Below are positions 36,917 to 46,474 of a stretch of DNA of 64,000 bases, one piece after another. The stretch is from positions 5,084,001-5,148,000 of the forward strand of contig NZ_LT629802.1 of assembly GCF_900106045.1 (NCBI RefSeq). The letters are read 5' to 3'. Position 1 is the first letter of the stretch; each line of letters begins with the position of its first letter. The position numbers and the translations under genes are program-made. The stretch comes from Pseudomonas mucidolens (GTDB lineage Bacteria; Pseudomonadota; Gammaproteobacteria; Pseudomonadales; Pseudomonadaceae). The notes under the pieces were generated by a model. It had not been told where the DNA came from. It worked only from the letters and a program-made list of their open reading frames with translations, and made no database searches.

Positions 36917-37566
36917 CAACGCCCGGTTTCTACGGCAAGTTGGCCAGTCGCGGGGACTTTGTCAGCCGCGGTTTGCCGCAGAGTTTTATCGGGCCTTGGG
37001 ACAGTTGGCTGGCGGCGGGTTTGTTGGCCAGCCAAGCCAGCCTTGGCGCGGAGTGGTTGAACGTCTATCTGGTCAGCCCGCTGTGGCGGTTTGTGCTGGG
37101 GCCGGGAGTGTGCGGACCGGATGCGGTCGCAGGCGTGGTGATGCCGAGTATCGACCGGGTCGGGCGCTATTTCCCGCTGACGGTGGCGACGTTGCTGGAC
37201 CACGACAGCGACCCGGCTTCGGTTATCGCTGGCCCGGACGCCTGGTTTGAAGCGGTAGAGGAACTGCTGCTGAGCACCCTGGATGGCGGCGCCAGTGTTG
37301 AACGTTTCGAGGCCGGGATCGAAGCCTTGGGCGCACCGGTTTGCCAGTCGCGCACCGAAGGCAGTCGTTTCGCTGGGTTGCAACGCTTTGGCGCCACCGA
37401 TCCGCAGACCCGCATGCGCGTGCTGGCGGAGCAGGCCTGCGAAGGTACGAGCCTGTGGTGGGGACGTGGATCGCAACGGATTTCTCCTGGTTTATTGCGG
37501 TGTCAGGGTCTGCCTGCCGCCGGTGATTTTGCGCAATTTCTGCTCGGACAAGAAGGTGTGGTGTAG
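36913..37566 (+). CDS. tagF: T6SS regulator TagF
   Basis: A 217-residue protein of the TagF/DUF2094 family: TPGFYGKLASRGDFVSRGLPQSF at the start, then PLWRFVLGPGVCG, GVVMPSIDRVGRYFPLTV and SLWWGRG. In P. aeruginosa TagF is a post-translational repressor that sequesters Fha until the threonine-phosphorylation pathway is triggered. Here it is a stand-alone gene, not fused to pppA. The ATG overlaps the tssM stop (ATGA); a longer frame starting inside tssM is rejected. Confidence 0.93.
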   Translation: MTTPGFYGKLASRGDFVSRGLPQSFIGPWDSWLAAGLLASQASLGAEWLNVYLVSPLWRFVLGPGVCGPDAVAGVVMPSIDRVGRYFPLTVATLLDHDSDPASVIAGPDAWFEAVEELLLSTLDGGASVERFEAGIEALGAPVCQSRTEGSRFAGLQRFGATDPQTRMRVLAEQACEGTSLWWGRGSQRISPGLLRCQGLPAAGDFAQFLLGQEGVV

Positions 37567-38286
37567 ATGGGTGCGACGTACAAATCCGCGAGCAAAAGCC
37601 ACGTCGGCATGGTTCGCCAGGTTAACGAAGACGCCTTCCTGGACCTGCCGGAAAACCGCCTGTGGGTGGTGGCCGACGGCATGGGCGGGCATGCTGCGGG
37701 TGATTACGTCAGCAGTCTGATCGTCGACAGCCTGCGCAACATTCCCGTGGGCCGCTCCCTCGAGGAATACAGCGCGGCGCTGCGCTCCGACCTGATCCGG
37801 GTCAATAGCGCCGTGCGTGAAGAAACGGCTCACCGTGGCGTGACCATGATGGGCAGCACCGTGGTGCTGTTGGCCACCCGCGGCTTGCGCGGAGTGTGCC
37901 TGTGGGCGGGCGACAGCCGCCTGTATCGCCTGCGTGATGGGGTCCTGGAAAGTATCTCGCGTGACCACAGCTATGTGCAGGACCTGCAGGACAGCGGGTT
38001 GCTCAGCGAAGCAGACGCACGGGTGCATCCGCGCGCCAATATCGTCACTCGCGCGATTGGCGTGGAGGCGCAGTTGCAGTTGTCGGCAGTCGACCTGCTG
38101 ATCGCCCCCGGCGACAGTTACCTGCTGTGCAGTGACGGCCTGAACAAGACTGTCGAGGACCATGAGATGCGTGAAGTGCTCAGTCATGACGAGCCGCAGG
38201 AGATTGTGCGCAGCCTGGTGCACCTGGGACTCAATCGGGGCGCGCCCGACAACATCACCACGATTGTCGTGAAGGTGTCGCCATGA
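37567..38286 (+). CDS. pppA: PP2C-type protein phosphatase PppA
   Basis: A 239-residue serine/threonine phosphatase that reverses PpkA phosphorylation of Fha. PP2C motifs are all visible: VNEDAFLDL, WVVADGMGGHAAGD, GSTVVLL, LWAGDSRLYRLRDG, SRDHSYVQ, LLCSDGLNKTV and GAPDNITTIVVKV, with metal-binding Asp residues kept. It abuts tagF without spacing and overlaps ppkA by four bases (ATGA). Confidence 0.95.
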   Translation: MGATYKSASKSHVGMVRQVNEDAFLDLPENRLWVVADGMGGHAAGDYVSSLIVDSLRNIPVGRSLEEYSAALRSDLIRVNSAVREETAHRGVTMMGSTVVLLATRGLRGVCLWAGDSRLYRLRDGVLESISRDHSYVQDLQDSGLLSEADARVHPRANIVTRAIGVEAQLQLSAVDLLIAPGDSYLLCSDGLNKTVEDHEMREVLSHDEPQEIVRSLVHLGLNRGAPDNITTIVVKVSP

Positions 38287-41200
38287 CCCTCGACATTCCC
38301 GGCTATGACATCGAGGGCGAGATTGGCGAAGGCGCCATGGCCAGCGTCTACCTGGCGACCCAGCGTTCCCTGGAGCGCAAGGTGGCGTTGAAAATCATGG
38401 CTGCCGCGCTCGCTGCCGACCCGAGCTTCTGTGAGCGTTTCCTGCGCGAAGGTAAGACCCTGGCGCGCTTGTCACATCCACACACGGTGACCATCCATGA
38501 CATCGGCAATGTCGGCGAGCTGTATTACATGGCCATGGAGTACCTGCCCAACGGCACGCTCAAGGAGCGCATTGCCGACGGCCTGACGCCGGAACAGGGC
38601 TTGGTGTACATCCGCCAGATTGCCTCGGCGCTGGGTTATGCCCACGCCCAAGGACTGGTGCACCGCGACGTCAAACCGGCGAACATTCTGTTTCGCGCCG
38701 ATGGCACCGCAGTGCTGTCGGACTTCGGCATTGCCAAGTCCCTGGATGATCGTACCCAGTTCACTCAGGCCGGGTTTGCCGTGGGTACCCCGAGTTACAT
38801 GAGCCCGGAGCAGGCGCGAGGCCAGGAGATCGATGGGCGTGCCGACCTTTACGCTTTAGGCGTGGTGCTTTACGAAATCCTCGTTGGCAAGCTGCCTTAC
38901 AACGGCACCGATGCACTCTCCACCGCGCTGGCGCATCTCACCGAGCCGCTGCCGGAATTGCCGGTGCATCATGGTCGTTATCAGGAGGTGTTGAAAAAGC
39001 TCCTGGCCAAGGACCCGGGGCAACGTTTCCCGGACGCGGCGTCGTTGCTGCGTGCGTTGGATCAACTGCCCAAGGATAGTCTTGAGGCGACATTGATTCG
39101 GCCGCTGCCGATTGCGCCTGGCAATGATCTGGCGGGCATGACACCGGTTTCCATCGAGATTCCGACCCACGCCCCGCAGCCGCAACCACAAGCGGCGCGC
39201 CAGCCGGTGGTGACGCCGACGCCACACCGCACGGTTTCCGAACAGCGCCGCGGACCGGTGTTGGCGCTGGCCGCTGTGGCGGTAGCCGTCGCGCTGGCTA
39301 TCGGCGGCGGCAGTTACTGGTGGCTGAGTGACGAGGCGCCCGACGCGCCGCCGCCAGCGGCAGCTACCCCGGATGTGGCGCCAGCTGCGACACCCGTGCT
39401 CAGCGTCCCTGTGGCTGACGTTGACGGCGGGCAACGCCCGTTGCTGATGGACGGCAAAAAGACCCTGTTCCAGCGGGTACTGAGCAAGCCCGGCGCGAAA
39501 CTCTCCAGTGAGGCCGGCGGTGTACCGGGCAAGGCCTTGCCAGCGTTCTCGGTGCTGTATGTCTACCAACGCAAGGACATCGATGGCAGTCCTTGGCTGC
39601 GCATTGGCGCCGCCACTGACGGACGCAGTGACGGCTGGTTACCGGCCGCGCAAGTCAGCGACTGGAAGCAAAGCCTGGTACTCAAGTTCACCGAACGTTC
39701 GGGTCGGGCGCCAGTGATGTTCCTGCGTCAACCGGCTGCAGTGGAAAAGTTGCTGGCCGATCCCGCCGGGGCGAAAAACCTGCTGCTCAAGGCGCAGCGA
39801 AATCCCGAGGACAATCAGCAGGTGCTGGCACTGGAACCCGCTGCCAGCGCCGTCCCGCAGAACCAGTTTTACTTGCTGCCGATCCTCGATTCCAAGGAAA
39901 GCTTTGACGAAAACGGTCAGCCGGTGCAGGTGCTCAACATCGCGTCCATCGATCCTGGCAGCGCCGCGTCGACCCAGGCCAGGCCCGCCACGCCCGTGAT
40001 CAGCGCCAACGCCGACGCATTCCGCACCGCGGTGGTGTTGGTGGTGGACACCACCGTGTCGATGCAGCCCTATATCGATCAAGTGCGCGACGTGGTGCAC
40101 GCGTTGCAAACCCGTATCGCCGAGCGTGGCGAGTTGGACAGCGTCAGCTTTGGCATGGTCGGTTTTCGCAGCAGCGTGAAGAAAACCCCCGGCCTGGAAT
40201 ACGCGGCCAAGACCCTGATCACGCTCGATCAGGGCCGCGACCCGCAGCGTTTTCTCGACATGGCACGGCAGGTCAAGGCGTCCACCGTGTCCAGCCACTC
40301 ATTCAATGAGGATGCATTTGCCGGGGTCATGCAGGCGGTGGAAGGCATGGACTGGTCCGGTTACGGCGGGCGCCTGATCCTGCTGGTGACCGATGCGGGC
40401 GCCCTGCGCAAGAATGACCCGTTCGCCGCCACCCAGATGAATGAAGCCGAAGTCCGCCAAGCGGCCCTGGGCAAGCAGATCAAGATCTACGCGCTGCACC
40501 TGCGCACCCCTGCCGGGCAGAAAACCCACGGCGGCGCCGAAGCCCAGTACCGCACGCTGACCGCCGATGCCAACCCGCAGATTGGCGATCTGTATGCGCC
40601 GGTGCCGGACGGTGACGTCCGCAAGCTGGGGCAGCAGGTCGATGAAATCGGCAGCGTATTCGCCAATCTGGTGCATCAAGTGCGCAGCAACACTGCGCAG
40701 CCGGTGCCGTTGCTCAATGCCGCGCCGAGCCTGACGGACAAGTCCGCGGCCGTTGGCTACGCCATGCACATGGATTTCCTCGGGCGCAAAACCGCGAGCC
40801 AGGCGCCGCAACTGGTCAGTGCCTGGACCGCCGACCGTGACCTGACCAACCCGGCGTTGCCGGCGTTCCAGGTATGCGTGATGTTGACCAAATTGCAACT
40901 CAACGACTTGCAGCAATCGCTGAAACTGATTGTCGATGCCGCGCGCAAGACCCAGACCTCGCCGCGAGATTTCTTCCAGGAAATCGCCAGCGCCTCGGCG
41001 TACATGAGCCGCGATCCCCAGGCCTTGCGCAAGGGCGGCAACCTGGCCGATGGCGGCATTCTCGGTGAATACCTGGAAGGCCTGCCGTACCGCAGCAAAT
41101 CGCTGAGCATGACCCAGGACCTGTGGTTGTCGTTGAGCGTGGCCGAGCAAGAGGACTTTATCGACGAGCTCGATTCGAAAATCCGCCTCTATGAAACCTT

Positions 41201-41288
41201 TCATAACGACGTGGCCAACTGGGTTCGTTTCGGTGATGCCGAACCGGGCGATGCGTTGTACCGCGTGCCGCTGTCGACACTGCCGTAA
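38283..41288 (+). CDS. ppkA: Ser/Thr kinase PpkA with von Willebrand A domain
   Basis: A 1001-residue membrane kinase that switches the T6SS on by phosphorylating Fha. Kinase domain 1-265: IGEGAMASVYL, Lys37 in VALKIM, HRDVKPAN with catalytic Asp129, DFG 147-149 and GTPSYMSPEQ. A Pro/Gln-rich linker leads to one membrane segment (about 322-346). The periplasmic half has an SH3-like stretch (about 385-465) and a vWA domain near 580-790 with MIDAS motif DTTVS. TagQRST act on this kinase from outside. It overlaps tagT by one base (TAATG). Confidence 0.95.
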   Translation: MTLDIPGYDIEGEIGEGAMASVYLATQRSLERKVALKIMAAALAADPSFCERFLREGKTLARLSHPHTVTIHDIGNVGELYYMAMEYLPNGTLKERIADGLTPEQGLVYIRQIASALGYAHAQGLVHRDVKPANILFRADGTAVLSDFGIAKSLDDRTQFTQAGFAVGTPSYMSPEQARGQEIDGRADLYALGVVLYEILVGKLPYNGTDALSTALAHLTEPLPELPVHHGRYQEVLKKLLAKDPGQRFPDAASLLRALDQLPKDSLEATLIRPLPIAPGNDLAGMTPVSIEIPTHAPQPQPQAARQPVVTPTPHRTVSEQRRGPVLALAAVAVAVALAIGGGSYWWLSDEAPDAPPPAAATPDVAPAATPVLSVPVADVDGGQRPLLMDGKKTLFQRVLSKPGAKLSSEAGGVPGKALPAFSVLYVYQRKDIDGSPWLRIGAATDGRSDGWLPAAQVSDWKQSLVLKFTERSGRAPVMFLRQPAAVEKLLADPAGAKNLLLKAQRNPEDNQQVLALEPAASAVPQNQFYLLPILDSKESFDENGQPVQVLNIASIDPGSAASTQARPATPVISANADAFRTAVVLVVDTTVSMQPYIDQVRDVVHALQTRIAERGELDSVSFGMVGFRSSVKKTPGLEYAAKTLITLDQGRDPQRFLDMARQVKASTVSSHSFNEDAFAGVMQAVEGMDWSGYGGRLILLVTDAGALRKNDPFAATQMNEAEVRQAALGKQIKIYALHLRTPAGQKTHGGAEAQYRTLTADANPQIGDLYAPVPDGDVRKLGQQVDEIGSVFANLVHQVRSNTAQPVPLLNAAPSLTDKSAAVGYAMHMDFLGRKTASQAPQLVSAWTADRDLTNPALPAFQVCVMLTKLQLNDLQQSLKLIVDAARKTQTSPRDFFQEIASASAYMSRDPQALRKGGNLADGGILGEYLEGLPYRSKSLSMTQDLWLSLSVAEQEDFIDELDSKIRLYETFHNDVANWVRFGDAEPGDALYRVPLSTLP

Positions 41289-41992
41289 TGTTGAGCCTGC
41301 GCGCGGTGCACAAAAGCCGGGGCGTCGGCAGCCAGCGCTATAGCCTGGTCATTGCGGCGCTGCAACTTCGGGCCGGCGAGCAACTGGCGATTGTCGGCGC
41401 CAGTGGCAGCGGTAAAAGCACCTTGCTGGATATGCTGGCGTTGGTGCTGGCGCCGGATCAAGTCGATCAGTTCGCGCTCAACCGTATCGACATTGCCGGG
41501 CTCTGGCGTGGTGGCCGGCAAAGCACCCTGGCCGAGCTGCGCAGTCGGTATCTGGGGTATGTGCCGCAGACCGGCGGTTTACTGGGCTTTCTGGATGTGC
41601 GCGGCAACATCGCGCTGTCCCGCCAACTTTTGGGGATGCGGGATGACGGCAGCGTCATGCGCCTTGCCGAGCAGTTGGAAATCAGCGATCAGCTCGGCAA
41701 ACCACCGGCAGCGTTATCCGTGGGGCAACGCCAGCGAGTGAGCTGCGCCCGGGCATTGGCCCATGGCCCGCAGCTGGTACTGGCCGACGAACCCACCGCG
41801 GCACTTGACCCTTTGAACGCCGAGCGGGTGATGCAGGCGCTGCTGGCGCGTACCCGGGAGGCGGGCGCGTGCTGCGTGATCGCGACCCATGATGAACCGC
41901 TCGCCCGCGCCAGTGGTTTGCAGGTCCGGCGTATCAGTTGTCGGCGTGATGCCGATGGCGGCGTCACCGCGACCCTTGGGGAGGCCTGCTGA
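41288..41992 (+). CDS. tagT: TagT, ABC transporter ATPase of the T6SS trigger pathway
   Basis: A 234-residue ATPase of the LolD/MacB type: Walker A GASGSGKSTL, signature ALSVGQRQRVSCARAL and Walker B LVLADEPTAALDP. With TagS it forms the inner-membrane part of TagQRST, which senses envelope damage and activates PpkA in P. aeruginosa. It is translationally coupled at both ends (one-base overlaps with ppkA and tagS). It begins MLSLRAVHKSRGVGSQRYSL. Confidence 0.92.
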   Translation: MLSLRAVHKSRGVGSQRYSLVIAALQLRAGEQLAIVGASGSGKSTLLDMLALVLAPDQVDQFALNRIDIAGLWRGGRQSTLAELRSRYLGYVPQTGGLLGFLDVRGNIALSRQLLGMRDDGSVMRLAEQLEISDQLGKPPAALSVGQRQRVSCARALAHGPQLVLADEPTAALDPLNAERVMQALLARTREAGACCVIATHDEPLARASGLQVRRISCRRDADGGVTATLGEAC

Positions 41993-43176
41993 TGCGCGGC
42001 GCCTTGGTGGCTTCCCTGGCCTGGCAAGACTATCGCAACGATGCCTGGCTGTCGGCGTGTTCGGTGTTGGCCCTGGTGGCGGTGATCGCACCGTTGCTGG
42101 TGTTATTCGGCCTGAAATTCGGACTGGTCAGCAGTTTGACCGAACGCTTGGAAAATGACCCCGCGACGCGGGAAATTATTCCGTTGGGAGGGGGGCGATT
42201 CAGTGGCGCGTTTATCGAGCAACTGGGCCAGCGCGCGGATGTGGCCTTCGCGGTACCGCGCACGCGACAGATTGCAGCGACGGCGCAGTTGGGCGCGCAG
42301 ACCCTGGAAATGCTGCCAACCGCCGAACGTGACCCGCTGTTGAGCGGCATGCCTCTGCCTCGCGGCCTGGATCAAATGCTGCTGAGCCACACCGCTGCCG
42401 AGAAGCTGGGCGCCAAAGCCGGGGATTGGCTGGACGCCAGTTTTACGCGCCAGGTGGCGGGGCGCGTCGAGACCCAGCGCACGCCGCTCCAGGTGTTGGG
42501 TGTGTTGCCGCTGCAAGCTTTCGCCCGCGATGCCCTGTTCGCCTCGCTGGGGTTGCTGGAAGCGGCAGAGGATTACCGCGACGGTCGCGCTGTCCCGGCG
42601 TTGGGGTGGGCAGGCGATGTCGAGGGCGTGCACGCGCAACGGGTGTATCCGGCGTTTCGTTTGTATGCCCGCAGCCTGGCGGATGTGGAGCCGCTGCGGG
42701 TGTATTTCGCCGGGCAGAACCTGCTGGTTTCGACCCAGGCCCAGGCCATCGCTCAGGTGCAGTCACTGAGTCGCAATCTGTCGATCGTGTTCTGGGTGAT
42801 CGCCGGGCTGGCGTTGGCCGGTGCGTTTGCGGCGATTTTTGCCGGTGCGTTGGCGGCGGTTGCACGCAAGCGTCGGGAATTGTCGGTGTTGCGCCTGCTG
42901 GGTTTTTCGACCAGCGCGCTCTTGTTGTTTGTGGTGTTGCAGGCGCTCTACAGCGCCGGTTTTGCTGCAGTACTCAGTGCCCTGTTGTATGCGTTCGCTC
43001 AGACGGGCTTGAACCAATTATTCGTGCAGGTGCCGGGCGAGTACGCCAGTCATCTGTTGGCGCGACACTACATTCTGGCCCTGGTGGCTGTCCTCGGCGT
43101 CAGTGCCGTGGCGGCAGCGTGTGGTGGTTGGCGTGTAGCGCGAATCCAGGCTTCTGAAGGAATCAGAGATGTATAA
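41992..43176 (+). CDS. tagS: TagS, ABC transporter permease of the T6SS trigger pathway
   Basis: A 394-residue MacB/FtsX-like permease. One N-terminal membrane segment (about 22-45), a large periplasmic domain, then three C-terminal membrane segments (about 265-290, 310-335, 355-380), the last followed by GWRVARIQASEGIRDV. The start is the ATG that overlaps the tagT stop (TGATG), and the end overlaps tagR by 8 bases. It works with TagT and probably touches TagR and TagQ in the periplasm. Confidence 0.9.
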   Translation: MRGALVASLAWQDYRNDAWLSACSVLALVAVIAPLLVLFGLKFGLVSSLTERLENDPATREIIPLGGGRFSGAFIEQLGQRADVAFAVPRTRQIAATAQLGAQTLEMLPTAERDPLLSGMPLPRGLDQMLLSHTAAEKLGAKAGDWLDASFTRQVAGRVETQRTPLQVLGVLPLQAFARDALFASLGLLEAAEDYRDGRAVPALGWAGDVEGVHAQRVYPAFRLYARSLADVEPLRVYFAGQNLLVSTQAQAIAQVQSLSRNLSIVFWVIAGLALAGAFAAIFAGALAAVARKRRELSVLRLLGFSTSALLLFVVLQALYSAGFAAVLSALLYAFAQTGLNQLFVQVPGEYASHLLARHYILALVAVLGVSAVAAACGGWRVARIQASEGIRDV

Positions 43177-44896
43177 ATTACTGGGCGCCGCCGTGGTGCT
43201 GAGCTTGGCCACCGTGGCCTGTTCCGACGAGGCCTCTTCATCAGGGGCGCAGAACACACTGGACAACCCCAAGCCGTTGGTCGGTGACGTCAGCCTGCCA
43301 TTGCCGTGCGAAGGCAGCATGGTCTTTCGTTACGTCTATATCCTGGCCCAAGGCGCCCTTGACGATCGGGAGATCAGCCTCGGCTATCCCTTCAGTGAAG
43401 GCGAGGCGGGTTATAAGCAGTCGTTTATTTCCGGCTATCGCCGGGACTATATCAACGGCCAGTTCACCCTCAAGGACCTGCCCAGCGATTGGAACAAGGT
43501 CATCACGCCGCTGATGCCCGAGACCGACGCCAAGAACCCGCTCAAGCCGATGTTCTACTTCATCGGCAAGTACGAAGTCACCGCTCGTCAATATGCTCAA
43601 GTCATGTCCCAGGCCCAGTCCTTGGCCAGCGGCGAACCGGCACCGGCCTGCGATGTACCCACCGGCATGGCCGGGCGTCTGCCCAAGGTCAAGTTGTCGC
43701 GCTTTGAAGCCGAGCGCTTTTCGGCGGTGTACAGCGCCTGGTTGATGAAATACCACCGCGACTTGCTGCCGGTCAGCGGCCGTGGTGCGTCGGCAGAAGA
43801 TGGCGGTGTGGGTTTTGTGCGGCTGCCGACCGAAGTGGAATGGGAGTTCGCCGCTCGCGGTGGCCATGCGGTCAGTCGTCAGGACTTGGAAGGTCGGCTG
43901 TTCCCACGGCGTATCGAAGGCAGTGAAAGCGACGGTCCGTTGGCGGATTGGGCGGTGTTCAACCAGGTGGCCGGAGGCACCGGACAGGCCGCACGCCTGC
44001 TGCCCATCGGCACCCGATTGCCGAATCCGATTGGCCTGTTCGACGTGATTGGCAACGCCGCCGAAATGGTCCAGGAATCGTTCCAGTTGGTCCATGCGGG
44101 TCGCCGTCAGGGCACTTACGGCGGTTTTGTGGTCAAGGGCGGGAATTACCTGGAAGGCGAGGGCACGCTGTTCACGGGGATGCGCCGCGAATATCCGCTA
44201 TTCGGCGCTGACGGCACTGAACAAAGCAACGAAACCACCGGGTTCCGGGTGGCGATTGGGGCATTGTCGGCACCGCGTTCGCGCTACAACGAGCTGTTTG
44301 CCCAATGGCAAAAAGAAGGCCGACTCGCCGGGCTGACCGATGCCATCGACGATGCGCAGGATCCGACCAAACGGCTGGACAGCATCATCGCCGCCAGCGT
44401 CGACCCACGGCTGCAAGCCGAACTTGGGTTGGTCAACGAAGAGCTCAAGCGCAACGTCTCGCTGATTGCCCGACAGCGCGAGGAAGCGGCCGGCAACTTG
44501 ATCCAGTCCGCAGCCTTGGTGGCCGAAACCATCAGCAACTACAACATCCGCCTGATCAATCTGCAGAAGAGTCGCGAGCGCTCCCTGGCGGCCAAGGACG
44601 AGGCCAGCGCGCAACTGTTTGCCACGGCCATCGCCAATGGTCGCAGCGCCCTGGACGGCGCGGTCGGCATTTACATCGACAACCTGGCCACGGGCACGCG
44701 TTATACCGATGCGGTGATCCAGGCGCAGTTTCAACGAATCAAGGAAGAGCTGGATCGCAAGCCGATACTGGGCAAGAGCCTGGTGACGCGCGCGACGTTA
44801 TTCGTTCGCCATGTCGGCAACTACCGCAAGCAACAGCGGGCCGACCCGGCAACGATCTTGAAGGAATTGCTCGCAGCGAGCGCTCAGCGGTCTTGA
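43169..44896 (+). CDS. tagR: TagR, FGE-sulfatase-fold activator of PpkA
   Basis: A 575-residue exported protein. The signal sequence (MYKLLGAAVVLSLATVAC) ends at Cys18 in a possible lipobox. The formylglycine-generating-enzyme-like domain spans about 100-370: GKYEVTARQYAQVM, RLPTEVEWEFAARGG, DVIGNAAEMVQESF and GGFVVKGGNYLEGE. A helical C-terminal part follows. In P. aeruginosa TagR promotes PpkA activation in the periplasm; the fold lacks sulfatase-modifying function there. It overlaps tagS by 8 bases. Confidence 0.92.
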   Translation: MYKLLGAAVVLSLATVACSDEASSSGAQNTLDNPKPLVGDVSLPLPCEGSMVFRYVYILAQGALDDREISLGYPFSEGEAGYKQSFISGYRRDYINGQFTLKDLPSDWNKVITPLMPETDAKNPLKPMFYFIGKYEVTARQYAQVMSQAQSLASGEPAPACDVPTGMAGRLPKVKLSRFEAERFSAVYSAWLMKYHRDLLPVSGRGASAEDGGVGFVRLPTEVEWEFAARGGHAVSRQDLEGRLFPRRIEGSESDGPLADWAVFNQVAGGTGQAARLLPIGTRLPNPIGLFDVIGNAAEMVQESFQLVHAGRRQGTYGGFVVKGGNYLEGEGTLFTGMRREYPLFGADGTEQSNETTGFRVAIGALSAPRSRYNELFAQWQKEGRLAGLTDAIDDAQDPTKRLDSIIAASVDPRLQAELGLVNEELKRNVSLIARQREEAAGNLIQSAALVAETISNYNIRLINLQKSRERSLAAKDEASAQLFATAIANGRSALDGAVGIYIDNLATGTRYTDAVIQAQFQRIKEELDRKPILGKSLVTRATLFVRHVGNYRKQQRADPATILKELLAASAQRS

Positions 44897-44980
44897 TCGC
44901 ACGCAGGCTGGCGAGCTTGGAAGGGACTCAGGCGGTGGTGTGCCGTGCTGGGCTGGTCAAACTTAAAAGAGAACACAACT

Positions 44981-45904
44981 ATGCTTTTTTCCCCTAAGAC
45001 GTCTACACCGGTTTCCAAGCGTTACTTGCTGCTGATCGCGGCGGGCTTCAGCACCGTATTGACGGGTTGCGCCACCTCGCCGGCGTCCAAGGTCGCGTCA
45101 AGCACCAAGGTCGAGTACTACCCGAACTGCTACGAGCCGGTGCAGCACCTGCGTGCCACTGATTCTGACATGACCAAGTCGGTGGTGACGGGCGCGGCCC
45201 TTGGCGCGGCCGGTGGCGCGTTGCTGGGCGCCCTGACCGGCGACTCCGACAACCGTGGTCGCAATGCCGCCATCGGCGCAGCGGGCGGTGCCCTGGCGGG
45301 CGGCGCGGCGGGTTACTACACCGAGCGTCAGAAACAGATCAGCGATGACAACCAACGCATCGCTTCCTACGCTGCCGACTTCAACAAAAGCGCCTCCGAC
45401 ATCGATCGCAGCACTGCATACGCCAAGGCGTCCCAGCAGTGCTACCAGAGCGCGTTCACCAAACTGGTGGCCGATCGCAAAGCCAAGACCGTCAACGAAA
45501 CCGAAGGCCGCAAGCGCCTGGCGGAAATCGTCTCCGGCCTGAATGAATCCAACGACTTGATCGTAGCGGTGAACGGCAAGGCCAGCGAAGACCTGAACAA
45601 CTACACCCAGGCTTACGAGAAAGACCTGCAGCAGGTGGGTGTGCAGCGTAACGATGTGGTCACCGTGGCCAAGGCCGAGACGACAACCGCGACAAAAGGC
45701 AAAAAGCCGGTCAAGGCCGCGAAGAAGCAGGCGCTGCCAACGGTGCCGAAAGAAGCCGTGACCACCGAAAAAACCATCCAGACCGCCAAGGCCAAGCAAG
45801 CTGAGAGCAATCAGGTGGCCAGCGCTGGTAAAAGTCAGATCGAAGGCACTTGCCGCGATCCGAACCTGGCCGATTGGGCGCCCGTTCCTTGCCCTAACGT
45901 TTAA
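44981..45904 (+). CDS. tagQ: TagQ, outer-membrane lipoprotein of the T6SS trigger pathway
   Basis: A 307-residue lipoprotein with lipobox LTGC (Cys30) after a long signal peptide. A glycine-zipper stretch (GAALGAAGGALLGALTG and AAIGAAGGALAGGAAGYY, about 65-110) is followed by a helical region and a Lys/Ala-rich tail. In P. aeruginosa TagQ holds TagR at the outer membrane. The ATG at 44981 gives the signal peptide; AAAGAGAA lies upstream. It is the last gene of the rightward T6SS operon and ends the accessory block. Confidence 0.9.
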   Translation: MLFSPKTSTPVSKRYLLLIAAGFSTVLTGCATSPASKVASSTKVEYYPNCYEPVQHLRATDSDMTKSVVTGAALGAAGGALLGALTGDSDNRGRNAAIGAAGGALAGGAAGYYTERQKQISDDNQRIASYAADFNKSASDIDRSTAYAKASQQCYQSAFTKLVADRKAKTVNETEGRKRLAEIVSGLNESNDLIVAVNGKASEDLNNYTQAYEKDLQQVGVQRNDVVTVAKAETTTATKGKKPVKAAKKQALPTVPKEAVTTEKTIQTAKAKQAESNQVASAGKSQIEGTCRDPNLADWAPVPCPNV

Positions 45905-46029
45905 GGTAAGTTGTTGCTATAAGCGGTAAACACCAACCGATCTTCTGCTAATGCGCAAGATCGGTGGTGTTCTGCCTGCAAATCGTTAAACTGCTGCGGC
46001 CACTTAATAATTACATTGAGGCCGTGTGC

Positions 46030-46410
46030 ATGAAATTTCGTTTTCTTTTGTGGGTGCTGGGCCTGATGATGAGCAGAGCCAGCCGCTCCAACCCTGCCTT
46101 CCAGCAACAGTTGGGTGACAAGGACTTGGCGTTTCAGCTGCAGACCCTCGACGGCAAGGTTGCCCGGCACTTCATCGTCAAGGATCAGCGCATCACCAGC
46201 CGCTCGGGTGTTCACCCGCAGCCTGCGTTTGCCATCGCCTTTAAAGACGCCGCCTACGGCTTTGCCACGATGCAGGCGAAGAACAAGCAGCTGGCGTTCA
46301 TGACGGGGATTCAGGACAAATCGATCCAGATCAAGGGCAATCCGGCGTTGGTGATCTGGTTCCAGGGTTTGACCAAATATCTGAAGCCGAAGAAAAAACC
46401 CAAGGCTTGA
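46030..46410 (+). CDS. Conserved small protein, function unknown (SCP2-like)
   Basis: A 126-residue protein beginning MKFRFLLWVLGLMMSRASR, with a hydrophobic N-terminus that may be a membrane anchor. The rest (FQLQTLDGKVARHFIVKD, PAFAIAFKDAAYGFATM, KSIQIKGNPALVIWFQGL) resembles the small SCP2 sterol-carrier-like fold, but this is only a pattern match. It sits next to sadB, and the corresponding PAO1 gene (PA5347 by position) has no known function. It lies about 125 bases after tagQ and probably has its own promoter. Confidence 0.7.
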   Translation: MKFRFLLWVLGLMMSRASRSNPAFQQQLGDKDLAFQLQTLDGKVARHFIVKDQRITSRSGVHPQPAFAIAFKDAAYGFATMQAKNKQLAFMTGIQDKSIQIKGNPALVIWFQGLTKYLKPKKKPKA

Positions 46411-46474
46411 GAGACGGGCGTAAGACCGAAATCACTACCTGCCAACCTCCAGGCCACAGCCTTGGAACCCAGCC

